Source of the DNA: Selenomonas sp. ND2010
GTDB lineage: Bacteria > Bacillota > Negativicutes > Selenomonadales > Selenomonadaceae
Assembly (NCBI RefSeq): GCF_000702005.1
Contig: NZ_JNKI01000011.1
Location: 31,046 to 95,045 of the forward strand
DNA length: 64,000 nucleotides
Reading direction: 5' to 3'
In this document: piece by piece, positions 26,173 to 34,564 of the stretch
How positions within the stretch are numbered: the first letter of the stretch is position 1
Layout of the letters: each line of letters begins with the position of its first letter
Notes under the pieces: model-generated
Seen by the model: the letters and a program-made list of their open reading frames with translations, nothing else
The model's database searches: none
Told to the model about the DNA's origin: nothing
Program-made: the position numbers and the translations under genes

Positions 26173-27531
26173 ATGCCTATTGTAGTTGTAATTGCTGTTT
26201 TAATTTCGGCGTATCTTCTCTGGGATTATTTGTTCTATTTGATAGGTGTTATACTGGGGTTGGCCTGTATGTTTTTTGGGTATTTAACCTATACATCATA
26301 TCAAGAGACAAAGATATCACCTGAAAAGTGGGAAGCCGATGAACAGAGAAAGTTAGAAAAAGATGAATCTTATCAAAAAAAGAGTATAGATCAAAAAGCT
26401 GGAAAAGGGCTGGTGATTACTTTTTTACTGATAACATTGTTGTGTGGAGGTTTGAGTTATAAGGCAATAGAATATCAGTTGGATGAAAATGCAGTCGTTG
26501 AACAAATCGTAGGAGATTATAGCGCTGATAAGATAACTAATGATGCATTGAAGATGATGTCTGACGATGAGTTGAATAAAGTTCAAGAAATAGCAAAGGC
26601 GGCACATCCTACATTTTATAATCTGAAAGAAGTAGTATCGGTAATAGGTGGTTTAGCTGCAATTGCAGGTTTCTTATGTGCAATAGCATTAATACCAGCC
26701 TTTTTTATGAAAGCTGGTCGTTTGGTGGGGGCAGGATTAGCAATATCTATTTTAATATGTTGCATATGTGGTGCGATAGAGAGTGTATCTGAACCATCAG
26801 ATGTTGCTTTAATCCGTGCAGAAGTAAGCTCTCGTCAAGATGTAAAAGAAAAAGAAGAAAAGCGTGTTGAAGATGAAAAGAAAAAAGCGGAGGAAGCACA
26901 GAAAAAAATAGAAGAAAGAGAACGTAAAATTAACGAAATAGAAGATAAGTATAAGCCATTATATGCTGAAAAATATCAAAAATATATCAACGAAGGAGTG
27001 AGTGATGATGATGCGAAAGATAAGGCATTAACAGATGTGGATAATAAGAAAAAGGAAGATAAGAATAAAGAGAATGTAGTAGCGCAGAACAAGGAGGATG
27101 ATAGGAAAAAAGCTAAAGAGAATGACGAAAAAACAAAACAAGTATCGACAAAGGAACAGACACAAGTGGATGATGATAGTATTTCATCCATAATTGGTGC
27201 GTATGCATCTAGTATTGTTGAAGATAATGTGTATATATTTTCACATCATAATCTTGATTGGTATATGATTACTTCAAGTAAGCGTGAAGATAAACATGGC
27301 ATTATCTTTAAGGATGATGGATATACAATAGCTGTATATGCTGTAGAGAAAGGGACGGGAGAAAAAGGTAAAAAAATGGGAGGAGGAATAGTTAGCTTTT
27401 GGGAAACTAGTGATGGTTGGGAGGCTAGAGTGGATGGTATATTTGATCGTACTGGATGGCATAAAGTAAAAGAAGATAAAAATATGGAAATATTATTATC
27501 TAAGAGTAAGTATTTACCTAATAGAAATTAA
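26173..27531 (+). CDS. membrane protein with long coiled coil and C-terminal beta domain
   Basis: 452 residues of unknown family. Two or three N-terminal membrane helices (PIVVVIAVLISAYLLWDYLF, LIGVILGLACMFFGYLTY, GLVITFLLITLLCGGLSY) are followed by two more (VVSVIGGLAAIAGFLCAIAL, LVGAGLAISILICCICGAI). A Lys/Glu-rich coiled coil spans about residues 220-340. A C-terminal beta-rich domain (about 345-452: DNVYIFSHHNLDWYMITSSK ... GGIVSFWETSDGWEARVDGI) ends the protein. ATG 26173 is preferred to GTG 26164, which overlaps GGGG. It directly precedes a terD gene, so it could pass a membrane signal to TerD proteins. Confidence 0.6.
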   Translation: MPIVVVIAVLISAYLLWDYLFYLIGVILGLACMFFGYLTYTSYQETKISPEKWEADEQRKLEKDESYQKKSIDQKAGKGLVITFLLITLLCGGLSYKAIEYQLDENAVVEQIVGDYSADKITNDALKMMSDDELNKVQEIAKAAHPTFYNLKEVVSVIGGLAAIAGFLCAIALIPAFFMKAGRLVGAGLAISILICCICGAIESVSEPSDVALIRAEVSSRQDVKEKEEKRVEDEKKKAEEAQKKIEERERKINEIEDKYKPLYAEKYQKYINEGVSDDDAKDKALTDVDNKKKEDKNKENVVAQNKEDDRKKAKENDEKTKQVSTKEQTQVDDDSISSIIGAYASSIVEDNVYIFSHHNLDWYMITSSKREDKHGIIFKDDGYTIAVYAVEKGTGEKGKKMGGGIVSFWETSDGWEARVDGIFDRTGWHKVKEDKNMEILLSKSKYLPNRN

Positions 27532-27545
27532 GAGGAGTGTTAAAA

Positions 27546-28151
27546 ATGGCAGTAAATCTTCAAAAAGGGCAGAAAGTAAATCTGAAAAAGGACAATGGTC
27601 AGGCATTGGGCAAGGTTATGATTGGTTTGGGTTGGGATCCCATCGAAGCCGATAAGGGAGGCGGCGGTTTCCTGTCATCACTTTTTGGCGGCGGCAGTGC
27701 GGATATTGACTGTGACGCTTCGGTTCTGTTATGTCAAGGTGGGAAAGTGCATAGTATTGATGACGTAGTTTATTTTGGCAATCTCAAGCATGGTTCTGGG
27801 GCTGTGAAACATATGGGGGACAATCTTACTGGTGAAGGTGATGGGGATGATGAGCAGATTTTTGTTGATCTGAATAGTGTTCCATCACAGTTTGATAAAC
27901 TGGTATTTGTGGTCAATATCTATAAGGCTGAATCCCGTAAGCAGCATTTTGGCATGATTCGAAATGCTTTTATCCGCATTGTGGATGATAATAACAAAGA
28001 ATTCTGTCGCTACAATTTGTCTGAAAAATACGAGGGAATGACGGCAATGATTTTTGGCGAAATTTACCGTCATAATGGCGAATGGAAATTCAATGCTATT
28101 GGGCAGGCAACAAAAGATGACCTGCAGTCTTTAATTAAGCGTTACAGTTAA
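27546..28151 (+). CDS. TerD family protein with glycine-rich loop
   Basis: 201 residues. The TerD core is complete: [45 protein letters not shown] and [17 protein letters not shown] Gly/Phe-rich insertion (GGGGFLSSLFGGGS) sits before the Asp cluster, similar in place to the loop in the second domain of the TerD fusion at 13811. DIDCD replaces DFDLD. GAGGAG precedes the ATG; a 6-codon longer frame from 27537 has no better site. Base composition rises again towards the flanks here. Confidence 0.93.
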   Translation: MAVNLQKGQKVNLKKDNGQALGKVMIGLGWDPIEADKGGGGFLSSLFGGGSADIDCDASVLLCQGGKVHSIDDVVYFGNLKHGSGAVKHMGDNLTGEGDGDDEQIFVDLNSVPSQFDKLVFVVNIYKAESRKQHFGMIRNAFIRIVDDNNKEFCRYNLSEKYEGMTAMIFGEIYRHNGEWKFNAIGQATKDDLQSLIKRYS

Positions 28152-28161
28152 GGAGCAGGTA

Positions 28162-28842
28162 ATGAAATATGAAATCTTATATCCGGAGGCATTCCCTGTG
28201 GTTAAATGCCAACTGGAACGAGGGGAAAAGATTAAGGCAGAATCGGATGCGATGATTACGATGTCTGTTACTGTTGATGTTGAGGGCAAAATGGATGGCG
28301 GAATTTTATCTGGACTAGCCAGAAAGTTCTTAGCAGGAGAAAGTTTCTTTTTCCAAGAGCTGATTGCCTCCCGCGGCCCCGGAGAAGTTTTGCTTGGTCA
28401 TCCATTGCCCGGCGGAATTTTGGATGTGGAGTTGGATGGTTCTTATGGTCTGGTTGTGCAAAAGGATGGTTATCTTGCCAGTACACAGGGGATTCAGGTC
28501 GATACAAAAATGCAGAATCTATCCAAAGGGTTGTTTTCTGGTGAAGGTTTCTTTGTGCTGAATGTAACCGGCAGAGGTACGGTGTTTGTCAGCAGTTACG
28601 GTGTTATCCATCCGGTGAATCTTGGTGCTGGAGAGGAAGTTATCATCGACAATGGGCATTTAGTGGCTTGGCCGGACTATATGCAGTATAGTATTGAAAA
28701 AGCTTCCAGTGGCTGGATTTCCAGTGTAACTTCTGGTGAGTGTCTGGTATGTCGTTTTCGGGGGCCGGGTGTGGTACTGATTCAAACAAGGAATCCTAGT
28801 GGATTTGAAGCTTGGATTCGGTCTATGATTCCGAAAAAGTAA
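28162..28842 (+). CDS. AIM24/TIGR00266 family protein
   Basis: 226 residues built of repeated beta-strands, typical of the AIM24-like double beta-prism fold: MKYEILYPEAFPVVKCQLER, EKIKAESDAMITMS, GGILSGLARKFLAGESFFFQ, GRGTVFVSSYGVIHPVNLG and PGVVLIQTRNP near the end. No signal peptide, so probably cytoplasmic. AIM24 proteins often neighbour TerD genes. Their biochemical role is not known. It follows terD by 10 bases and precedes a hairpin. Confidence 0.85.
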   Translation: MKYEILYPEAFPVVKCQLERGEKIKAESDAMITMSVTVDVEGKMDGGILSGLARKFLAGESFFFQELIASRGPGEVLLGHPLPGGILDVELDGSYGLVVQKDGYLASTQGIQVDTKMQNLSKGLFSGEGFFVLNVTGRGTVFVSSYGVIHPVNLGAGEEVIIDNGHLVAWPDYMQYSIEKASSGWISSVTSGECLVCRFRGPGVVLIQTRNPSGFEAWIRSMIPKK

Positions 28843-28850
28843 ATGTAGTT

Positions 28851-28880
28851 GCGGGCGATGAGATTTCATCGCCCGTTTGT
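28851..28880 (+). terminator. hairpin between the signalling and biosynthetic arms
   Basis: GCGGGCGATGA / TCATCGCCCGT with a 4-base loop and TTTGT after it, in the 57-base gap before the aldolase gene. The T-run is short, so partial termination is likely. Confidence 0.5.
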
Positions 28881-28899
28881 AAAATGGAGATTTAGTCAA

Positions 28900-29931
28900 A
28901 TGATGAATAAGAATACTTTGCAATATATGGTTGGCGGATTATTGTATATGCCTGCTATGCAGGATAATATTGCCGAAAAAATTCAAGGAGACATGATTCC
29001 ATGTTTGACATCCATAGCCTTGTGTTTGGAGGATGCGATTCAGGATAATGCGGTGGCAGAAGCAGAGGAAAAACTAAGTCAGACTCTCAATAAGCTTCGT
29101 TTGTTCTATAAATCAGGGAAAGGGCCGCTGTTATTTGTCCGTGTCCGCAATCCGGAGCATATGGAGCATATTTCCACTTTTTTAGGAGAAGCGGAGGATT
29201 TGCTTACGGGATATATTCTGCCGAAGTTTGATGTCAGCAATGGTGATGCTTATGCAGAGGTGATAAAGGAAATTAATGAAGGACGAGAACAGCCGTTGTA
29301 TGTTATGCCGGTACTCGAAAGCGGGATGATTGCTGACTTGCGTACCCGGGCACAGGCGTTGGGGAAAGTTAAGGAGATAATTGATGGAATAAGAGAATAT
29401 GTGTTGAATGTGAGGGTGGGAGGCAATGATTTTAGCAATTTATATGGTCTTCGCCGTCCTGTGGACGCCACGGTATATTCAGCAGGTGTAGTTCGTGATA
29501 TTCTCGTGGATATTCTGAATGTGTTTGCTCGCGATTATGTGGTATCGGGGCCGGTATGGGAATATTTTGAGGATAAGAAAGGCAATGCCTGGTCAGAGGG
29601 GTTGAGGCATGAATTGGAATTAGATCGTATCAATGGCTTTATAGGGAAAACGGCGATTCATCCGAGTCAGCTTCCGTATATTTATGAAAGTTTGCGGGTA
29701 TCTCGTACAGATTACGAGGATGCCAGACAATTGCTGCGTTGGGACGTGGATAAATTAGGTGTGGTAAAAAGTGTGGATGGCAGCCGGATGAATGAAGTTA
29801 AGACGCATCGTAAATGGGCAGAGCGGATTAAGATTTTGGGGGATATTTATGGAATCAAAAACGAAGTGCGGGAAAAGTGTGGTTATGGAACAGGAAGAGT
29901 ACACAGCGGAGCATATATTACGGGTTGCTAA
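28900..29931 (+). CDS. HpcH/HpaI (CitE-like) aldolase of the Ter biosynthetic cluster
   Basis: 343 residues of the citrate-lyase beta/HpcH TIM-barrel family. Visible are a LYMPAM opening, SIALCLEDAIQDN (the metal-binding Glu-Asp), LFVRVRNPEHMEH, TGYILPKFD and PVLESG. Such CitE-like enzymes accompany the PRTase and HAD genes in Ter loci and are thought to make a C-C bond in an unknown nucleoside-like metabolite; the role is inferred from context. ATG at 28900 follows GGAG by about 10 bases. The last 25 or so residues overlap the next gene and look unusual (GYGTGRVHSGAYITGC). Confidence 0.82.
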   Translation: MMNKNTLQYMVGGLLYMPAMQDNIAEKIQGDMIPCLTSIALCLEDAIQDNAVAEAEEKLSQTLNKLRLFYKSGKGPLLFVRVRNPEHMEHISTFLGEAEDLLTGYILPKFDVSNGDAYAEVIKEINEGREQPLYVMPVLESGMIADLRTRAQALGKVKEIIDGIREYVLNVRVGGNDFSNLYGLRRPVDATVYSAGVVRDILVDILNVFARDYVVSGPVWEYFEDKKGNAWSEGLRHELELDRINGFIGKTAIHPSQLPYIYESLRVSRTDYEDARQLLRWDVDKLGVVKSVDGSRMNEVKTHRKWAERIKILGDIYGIKNEVREKCGYGTGRVHSGAYITGC

Positions 29932-31021
29932 ACGCCATAATAACAAAAAGAGAAAATATATTTTGGTAAACCCGTGGCAAGGAAAGCATGTGCCTGTAAG
30001 TCCGGTGAGAGCTTTGTCCATGATGAAGGCACTGGGAATTAAGGTGGCTATGCAATATGGTGAGGCAAGATTGGTGATTGGTTTTGCGGAAACGGCAACG
30101 GCCATTGGGGCAGTGGTGGCACGGGTTATTCATCCGGATTGTTTGTATGTACAAACAACCAGGGAGAATATGCCGGATTTGGGGGAATGTCTGGATTTTT
30201 TGGAAGAACACAGCCATGCGCCTGAACAGAAACTGGCTATCAAAGGGCTGGGGGAGGCCATTGAGCATACGGATACTGTGGTTTTTGTGGATGATGAAAT
30301 ATCAACAGGCAAGACAATTTGCAATATAATCGCTCAGCTGCGGGAAAAGTATCCGGTTTTAAGCGAGAAGAAGCTGGTGGCGGCATCGCTTCTCAATAGG
30401 CTTTCCTTAACGGATGAAGAACGGCTGCGGTCTGCAGGTATTGACAGTGCGTATTTATTAAAACTGGCACAAGAGGACTATAGCGGCATGGTGGAAAATT
30501 GGCCAATAGAAGAGGTGCAGCCTTTGCGGAGAAATGTAAGTGTGCCTTATGAACGGTGCTTGTTTCAAATGGAAAACAATCCTCGATGTGTGTTGATTAT
30601 AGGTGAATATTGGCAGGAATGGGAGCGATTAGCACAGACAATATTGTCGCAATTACCCTTGGATTTTCAAACAGATACGCTGGTTTTGGGGACGGAGGAA
30701 GCTATGTTGCCGGGACTTTTGCTTGGGCGGGCTTTGGAATCGCGTGGGGGAAAGGTGCATTTTCATGCGACAACAAGAAGCCCTATAAGCATTAGTAAGG
30801 TTAAGGATTATCCGGTTCGCAGTGGTTGGGCAGTGCACAGCTTATATGATGAAATGGAGACACGCAGGAATTTTATTTACAATCTTCGTCCCTATGGTCA
30901 AGTGATTATTGTATCGGATACTGCGTTGCCTGAACAGGAGCATATCCAAAGTTTGTTGGAAGTGCTGCAGGAAAATGACTGTGGCAGGATTTTTTATATC
31001 GGGAGGGGCGAGAATGTTTAG
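29849..31021 (+). CDS. phosphoribosyltransferase with C-terminal TRSP domain
   Basis: 390 residues. The PRPP-binding loop VVFVDDEISTGKT is a clear type I PRTase signature, preceded by GFAETATAIGAVVA. The C-terminal part has the RSGWAVHSLYDE stretch placed as in the TRSP domain. This PRTase_2/TRSP protein is a standard member of the Ter biosynthetic cluster, probably making a ribosylated intermediate. ATG 29849 follows GGGGG and overlaps the aldolase gene by 83 bases; ATG 29885 is an alternative with less overlap. Confidence 0.82.
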   Translation: MESKTKCGKSVVMEQEEYTAEHILRVAKRHNNKKRKYILVNPWQGKHVPVSPVRALSMMKALGIKVAMQYGEARLVIGFAETATAIGAVVARVIHPDCLYVQTTRENMPDLGECLDFLEEHSHAPEQKLAIKGLGEAIEHTDTVVFVDDEISTGKTICNIIAQLREKYPVLSEKKLVAASLLNRLSLTDEERLRSAGIDSAYLLKLAQEDYSGMVENWPIEEVQPLRRNVSVPYERCLFQMENNPRCVLIIGEYWQEWERLAQTILSQLPLDFQTDTLVLGTEEAMLPGLLLGRALESRGGKVHFHATTRSPISISKVKDYPVRSGWAVHSLYDEMETRRNFIYNLRPYGQVIIVSDTALPEQEHIQSLLEVLQENDCGRIFYIGRGENV

Positions 31022-32066
31022 TACTTATCGCAGCGATGACGTCACTATATTATTGAAAGATATTACTGGTATGGTAGAACCGATGGGGACAAGAGAACGG
31101 GAAACATTGATTCAAAGCGGCCATCACTATTCGGAAATGCTGCCGATAGAATATGAGCCCTCGGAAAAGTATTTGCGGGCATATTATGATGCTTTGGGGC
31201 GTTATGCCAAAATAACAGCAACAGCTGTGGCCGTGGTTGGCGAGAAAATATACAGGGATAAGGGTGATGGTGTGGTTTTGGTATCGCTGGCTCGTGCGGG
31301 AACGCCTATTGCCATCTTGATTCGGCATTATTTACAGAAGCGGTATCATATAGATGTGCCGCATTATACTATATCCATTATTAGGGGGCTAGGAATTGAT
31401 AAAAATGCCATGTCCTATATTTTGACGCATCATAGGGCAGAAAACATTCAATTTGTAGATGGATGGACTGGAAAAGGCGCTATCCAGCGGGAGTTAAACA
31501 AGGCTATGGATGATTATCCAGGAGTAAGTGCTGGTTTGGCAGTGCTTTCAGACCCGGCTTATGTAGCAGAAAAATGTGGTACCCATGAAGATTTCCTTAT
31601 AGCCAGTTCATGTTTGAATTCTACGGTATCTGGTTTACTGAGCAGAACTTTTTTGCGGACGGATATTATTGGCCCGCAGGATTTTCATGGTGCAGTGTTC
31701 TATAAGGAACTTATGGCGAAAGACTTGACGTATCAATTCATAGAGGAAATTGAAAAAAATTATCCGTTATCAGTAACCATTACGGATAGTGTGGAGATGA
31801 TGAAAAAATCAGGATTACAGGAGGTAAATAAGATAGCTGGTGAATTTGGTATCAGGGATATCAATCTGGTAAAGCCGGGGATTGGCGAGGCAACTCGTGT
31901 GTTGTTGCGGCGATTGCCGTGGAAATTATTGGTGCATAGCATACATGATGAAGAAAAACTGGGGCATCTATATGAACTTTCTCAGGAGAAAGGAGTGGAG
32001 GTTGTAGAGTACCCGCTGCAGAATTATCTTGCATGTGGTCTGATACAATCTTTGGCAGATAATTGA
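31014..32066 (+). CDS. StiP/PRTase_1 family protein
   Basis: 350 residues. The family is annotated in databases as a PRTase_1 or cysteine protease StiP family. Visible are YRSDDVTILLKDI at the N-terminus, SLARAGTPIAILIRHYLQKR (PRTase-like), FVDGWTGKGAIQREL in place of the PRPP loop, and DFLIASSCLNSTVSGLLSRT with a possible catalytic Cys. Both the PRTase and the protease reading have been proposed; this sequence does not decide. It starts 8 bases inside the previous gene, behind GGGAGGGGCG, so it is coupled to it. Confidence 0.8.
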   Translation: MFSTYRSDDVTILLKDITGMVEPMGTRERETLIQSGHHYSEMLPIEYEPSEKYLRAYYDALGRYAKITATAVAVVGEKIYRDKGDGVVLVSLARAGTPIAILIRHYLQKRYHIDVPHYTISIIRGLGIDKNAMSYILTHHRAENIQFVDGWTGKGAIQRELNKAMDDYPGVSAGLAVLSDPAYVAEKCGTHEDFLIASSCLNSTVSGLLSRTFLRTDIIGPQDFHGAVFYKELMAKDLTYQFIEEIEKNYPLSVTITDSVEMMKKSGLQEVNKIAGEFGIRDINLVKPGIGEATRVLLRRLPWKLLVHSIHDEEKLGHLYELSQEKGVEVVEYPLQNYLACGLIQSLADN

Positions 32067-32831
32067 ATGAAGAAAAAAATACTTTTTGCCTGTGACTTGG
32101 ATAATACATTGCTGATTTCCCATAGGCAAAGACGGAATGATGATATGTGTGTAGAGCATGTTCAAGGGAAAGAACAAAGTTTTATGACCGTGAAGGCGAT
32201 TGATTTATTGCGAAAAATTCAGCAAGAAGTTGATTTTGTACCTGTAACCACGCGTTCTGTTGAGCAATATCAGCGGATCAAATGGCCCGATGGATGCGAA
32301 CCGGAGTGGGCTGTGACAACTAATGGAGCGGTGCTTTTGCATAACGGTGTGGCAGATGAAAAATGGTCACAATATGTTAAGGTGCTTATTGATAATTGGC
32401 TTGGGGATTTACAGATACAGTATGAACAGCAAAAACAATCGGCAAACTATATTCGCTGCAGAATAGTTGATAACAGTTATCTTTTTTTATATTGTGATGA
32501 AGAGGCTGATGTGAAGGCAATAGTAGAACATTGTCGCGAACAAACGAATCTGATAGTGGAAGGTGTCGGGCGGAAAATATATTTCTTCCCACCAGGAATG
32601 GATAAAGGCTGGGCTTTGATGCAGTTGAAGGAGCATTTAGGGGATAATTATGCTTTTGCTGCAGGGGATAGTTCGATTGATGAATCGATGTTGAAGCTGG
32701 CTGATGAAGGTATTGCAGAGTATGGGCTGCATGTGGAGTTAGAAGGTGTGTGTTGGCATCAACCACTAGAAACAGTGTATTCAGAATGGTTATTGAAAAA
32801 AGTTTTGGAACGGTTATCAGAAAAAGAATAA
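32067..32831 (+). CDS. HAD-superfamily phosphatase of the Ter cluster
   Basis: 254 residues, Cof-like HAD hydrolase. Motif I is ACDLDNTLL with the nucleophile at Asp9 and acid at Asp11; motif II VTTRSVEQY; the motif III lysine is likely in GMDKGWAL; motif IV AAGDSSIDESML. It starts on the base after the StiP gene stop. It probably removes a phosphate from the metabolite made by the aldolase and PRTases. Last gene of the Ter locus. Confidence 0.87.
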   Translation: MKKKILFACDLDNTLLISHRQRRNDDMCVEHVQGKEQSFMTVKAIDLLRKIQQEVDFVPVTTRSVEQYQRIKWPDGCEPEWAVTTNGAVLLHNGVADEKWSQYVKVLIDNWLGDLQIQYEQQKQSANYIRCRIVDNSYLFLYCDEEADVKAIVEHCREQTNLIVEGVGRKIYFFPPGMDKGWALMQLKEHLGDNYAFAAGDSSIDESMLKLADEGIAEYGLHVELEGVCWHQPLETVYSEWLLKKVLERLSEKE

Positions 32832-32947
32832 TGTATTATGGCTTATATATTTTTGCTTTTTCCTGTTGTAGCTTTATGTACACATAGAGTGCAATATTAC
32901 TTATGAAATGTTATAAAATGTAAACAATTGCCTAATATGTTATGCTG

Positions 32948-33835
32948 TTAGAATTTGAACCCTAGCTGATCACGGTAGAAGTGCTGCAAAAGCTCAATAA
33001 AGGCGTGCAGGGATGGGCGCTTGTCGTTTTTATGGGTGTAAACCCCACAGGGAATGACAACATCGCTGTCAAAGTCAAGCCAGGCAAATTCGCCGTTATG
33101 GTCATTTAAGAAACCAGGTGCCAGACATACGCCTTTGTGGGCAGCCACGTTGGTCAGGGTGTTGTCATGGTCGGGGCTGTTGAAATAATCCACATGGATT
33201 TCGCTGATTATGCGCTGCTGCAGGGCACGCAGCATGGGCGGGGAGCCGCCGCCTACCATAAGTGTACGACCTTTTAAGTCGCTGGGCGTAACCAGCGGCT
33301 TTTTTGTCAGTGCATCATTTTTCTCGGTAATCAGGTAGATGTGACTGTCAAAAAGATGGTGACAGGTCACATCCGGTACGCGCTTCATCGTGTATTCCAT
33401 GGCAAAGGTCACGTCCTGTTCGCCTTGCAGGAAGGATTCCTGTCCGTGCTGCCAGTCAAAACTGGGAATGACATTGACCGTAGGAAAACTGCGGCTGAAT
33501 TGTGCAATGACCTGTGGCAGAAAGTAGATAGCGGAACGAATCGGCAGCGTTATGCGGATGCTTTCGGCATATTTGGCACTGAAATTCTGCCCCTGCTCAA
33601 TGGCCTCCTTCAGTTGTCCGTAAAGTGTGCGCAAGGTGCCGACAAATTGTGCGCCTGCCGGTGTGAGCATAGCCCCTTTGCCGGAGCGTTCAAAGAGGGC
33701 AAAACCAATCTCGTTTTCCACAGCCTTTATCTGATAGGTCAGTGTGGGCTGCGAGATAAAGAGATTTTCGGCTGCGCGGTTGAAATTCAGCACCTGTGCC
33801 AGTTCCAGGATATATTCCATCTGCTTGGTGTTCAT
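32948..33835 (-). CDS. LysR family transcriptional regulator
   Basis: 295 residues. HTH: MNTKQMEYILELAQVLNFNR, AAENLFISQPTLTYQIKAVE and the wing ERSGKGAMLTPAG. The effector domain from about 90 is of the CynR/CysB type. AAAGGAGGA is upstream. It is divergent from the NTF2-like, flavodoxin and SDR genes, which it probably controls through the site near 33918-33940. Confidence 0.9.
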   Translation of the reverse strand: MNTKQMEYILELAQVLNFNRAAENLFISQPTLTYQIKAVENEIGFALFERSGKGAMLTPAGAQFVGTLRTLYGQLKEAIEQGQNFSAKYAESIRITLPIRSAIYFLPQVIAQFSRSFPTVNVIPSFDWQHGQESFLQGEQDVTFAMEYTMKRVPDVTCHHLFDSHIYLITEKNDALTKKPLVTPSDLKGRTLMVGGGSPPMLRALQQRIISEIHVDYFNSPDHDNTLTNVAAHKGVCLAPGFLNDHNGEFAWLDFDSDVVIPCGVYTHKNDKRPSLHAFIELLQHFYRDQLGFKF

Positions 33836-33935
33836 GCATGCGTCCTCCTTTGTTCTTTACTTGCAGTATAGCGGCTGGTCTTTGAAAATGCAACGCTTTT
33901 AATAGAGAAATTAAATTGATAATCTAAACTTATGA

Positions 33936-33965
33936 TTGGATATTCTGATATAACATCGCTATAAT
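33936..33965 (+). promoter_or_regulatory. promoter of the NTF2-like gene with overlapping LysR-type dyad
   Basis: TTGGAT (33936-33941), an 18-base spacer and TATAAT (33960-33965). An AATC-N9-GATT dyad overlaps the -35, in the usual place for a LysR activator. Confidence 0.5.
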
Positions 33966-34011
33966 GAAATCAACAAAAGGAAATGCAGATACGCTGAAAG
34001 GGGAATGTTAA

Positions 34012-34440
34012 ATGTCACTGGAGATTTTAGAAGCAAAAGAAGCGATTCGCGAGGTTATTGACGGTTTTGCCAATCTGGAGTGCAATGTGCCGGCGCAGAT
34101 GATTTATTTTACCGAAGATGTTCATGTCATGGTCTATATGGGCGATAAGCTCACGATGAATATTCATGGACGGGATACGCTGGAAAAACAGTTCAGCGCC
34201 TTCACGGGCGGCATCAAAGCATCGCATCATCAAAATGGCCAGCAGGTCATTACGTTAGATGGCGATACGGCCACAGACGTGCATTACTGCCGGGCGGCCC
34301 TCGTGATGGAGGAAAACGGGCATGATGTGGTGTCGGACAACTACATCCGCTATACGGATAAACTCGTGAAACAGGATGGCAAGTGGCTCATCAAAGAGCG
34401 TGAGCAGCATTTTGTCATTACGAAGAAACAAGCACTGTGA
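34012..34440 (+). CDS. NTF2-like (SnoaL-type) protein
   Basis: 142 residues forming a single alpha+beta barrel of the NTF2 superfamily. It has an N-terminal helix pair (EAKEAIREVIDGFANLECNV), DVHVMVYMGDKLTMNIHGRD and the terminal DKLVKQDGKWLIKEREQHF that ends such domains. Some members are dehydratases or isomerases; no catalytic residue can be named. It is the first gene downstream of the LysR control region. GAAAGGGGAA precedes the ATG. Confidence 0.8.
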   Translation: MSLEILEAKEAIREVIDGFANLECNVPAQMIYFTEDVHVMVYMGDKLTMNIHGRDTLEKQFSAFTGGIKASHHQNGQQVITLDGDTATDVHYCRAALVMEENGHDVVSDNYIRYTDKLVKQDGKWLIKEREQHFVITKKQAL

Positions 34441-34511
34441 TTTATCGTAAATAACTTATGGCCGCGAAAGGCTCGCTTAAAAAGCCGCGTGAGGCAATAA
34501 GCTATTATACA

Positions 34512-34550
34512 GACGGTACTGGTGCTTTGTCACGAGTACCGTCCTTTTTA
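34512..34550 (+). terminator. terminator, possibly an attenuator for the flavodoxin gene
   Basis: GACGGTACT / AGTACCGTC with CTTTTTA after it, ending only 15 bases before the next start codon. An extra GC-rich stem (GGC-N11-GCC, 34461-34490) precedes it, so leader control is conceivable. Confidence 0.55.
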
Positions 34551-34564
34551 TGGAGGAAAAATTT

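Noticed and set aside
34441..34564. A known riboswitch class in the flavodoxin leader
   Set aside because: Two stems and a terminator exist, but no consensus of a known class could be matched.
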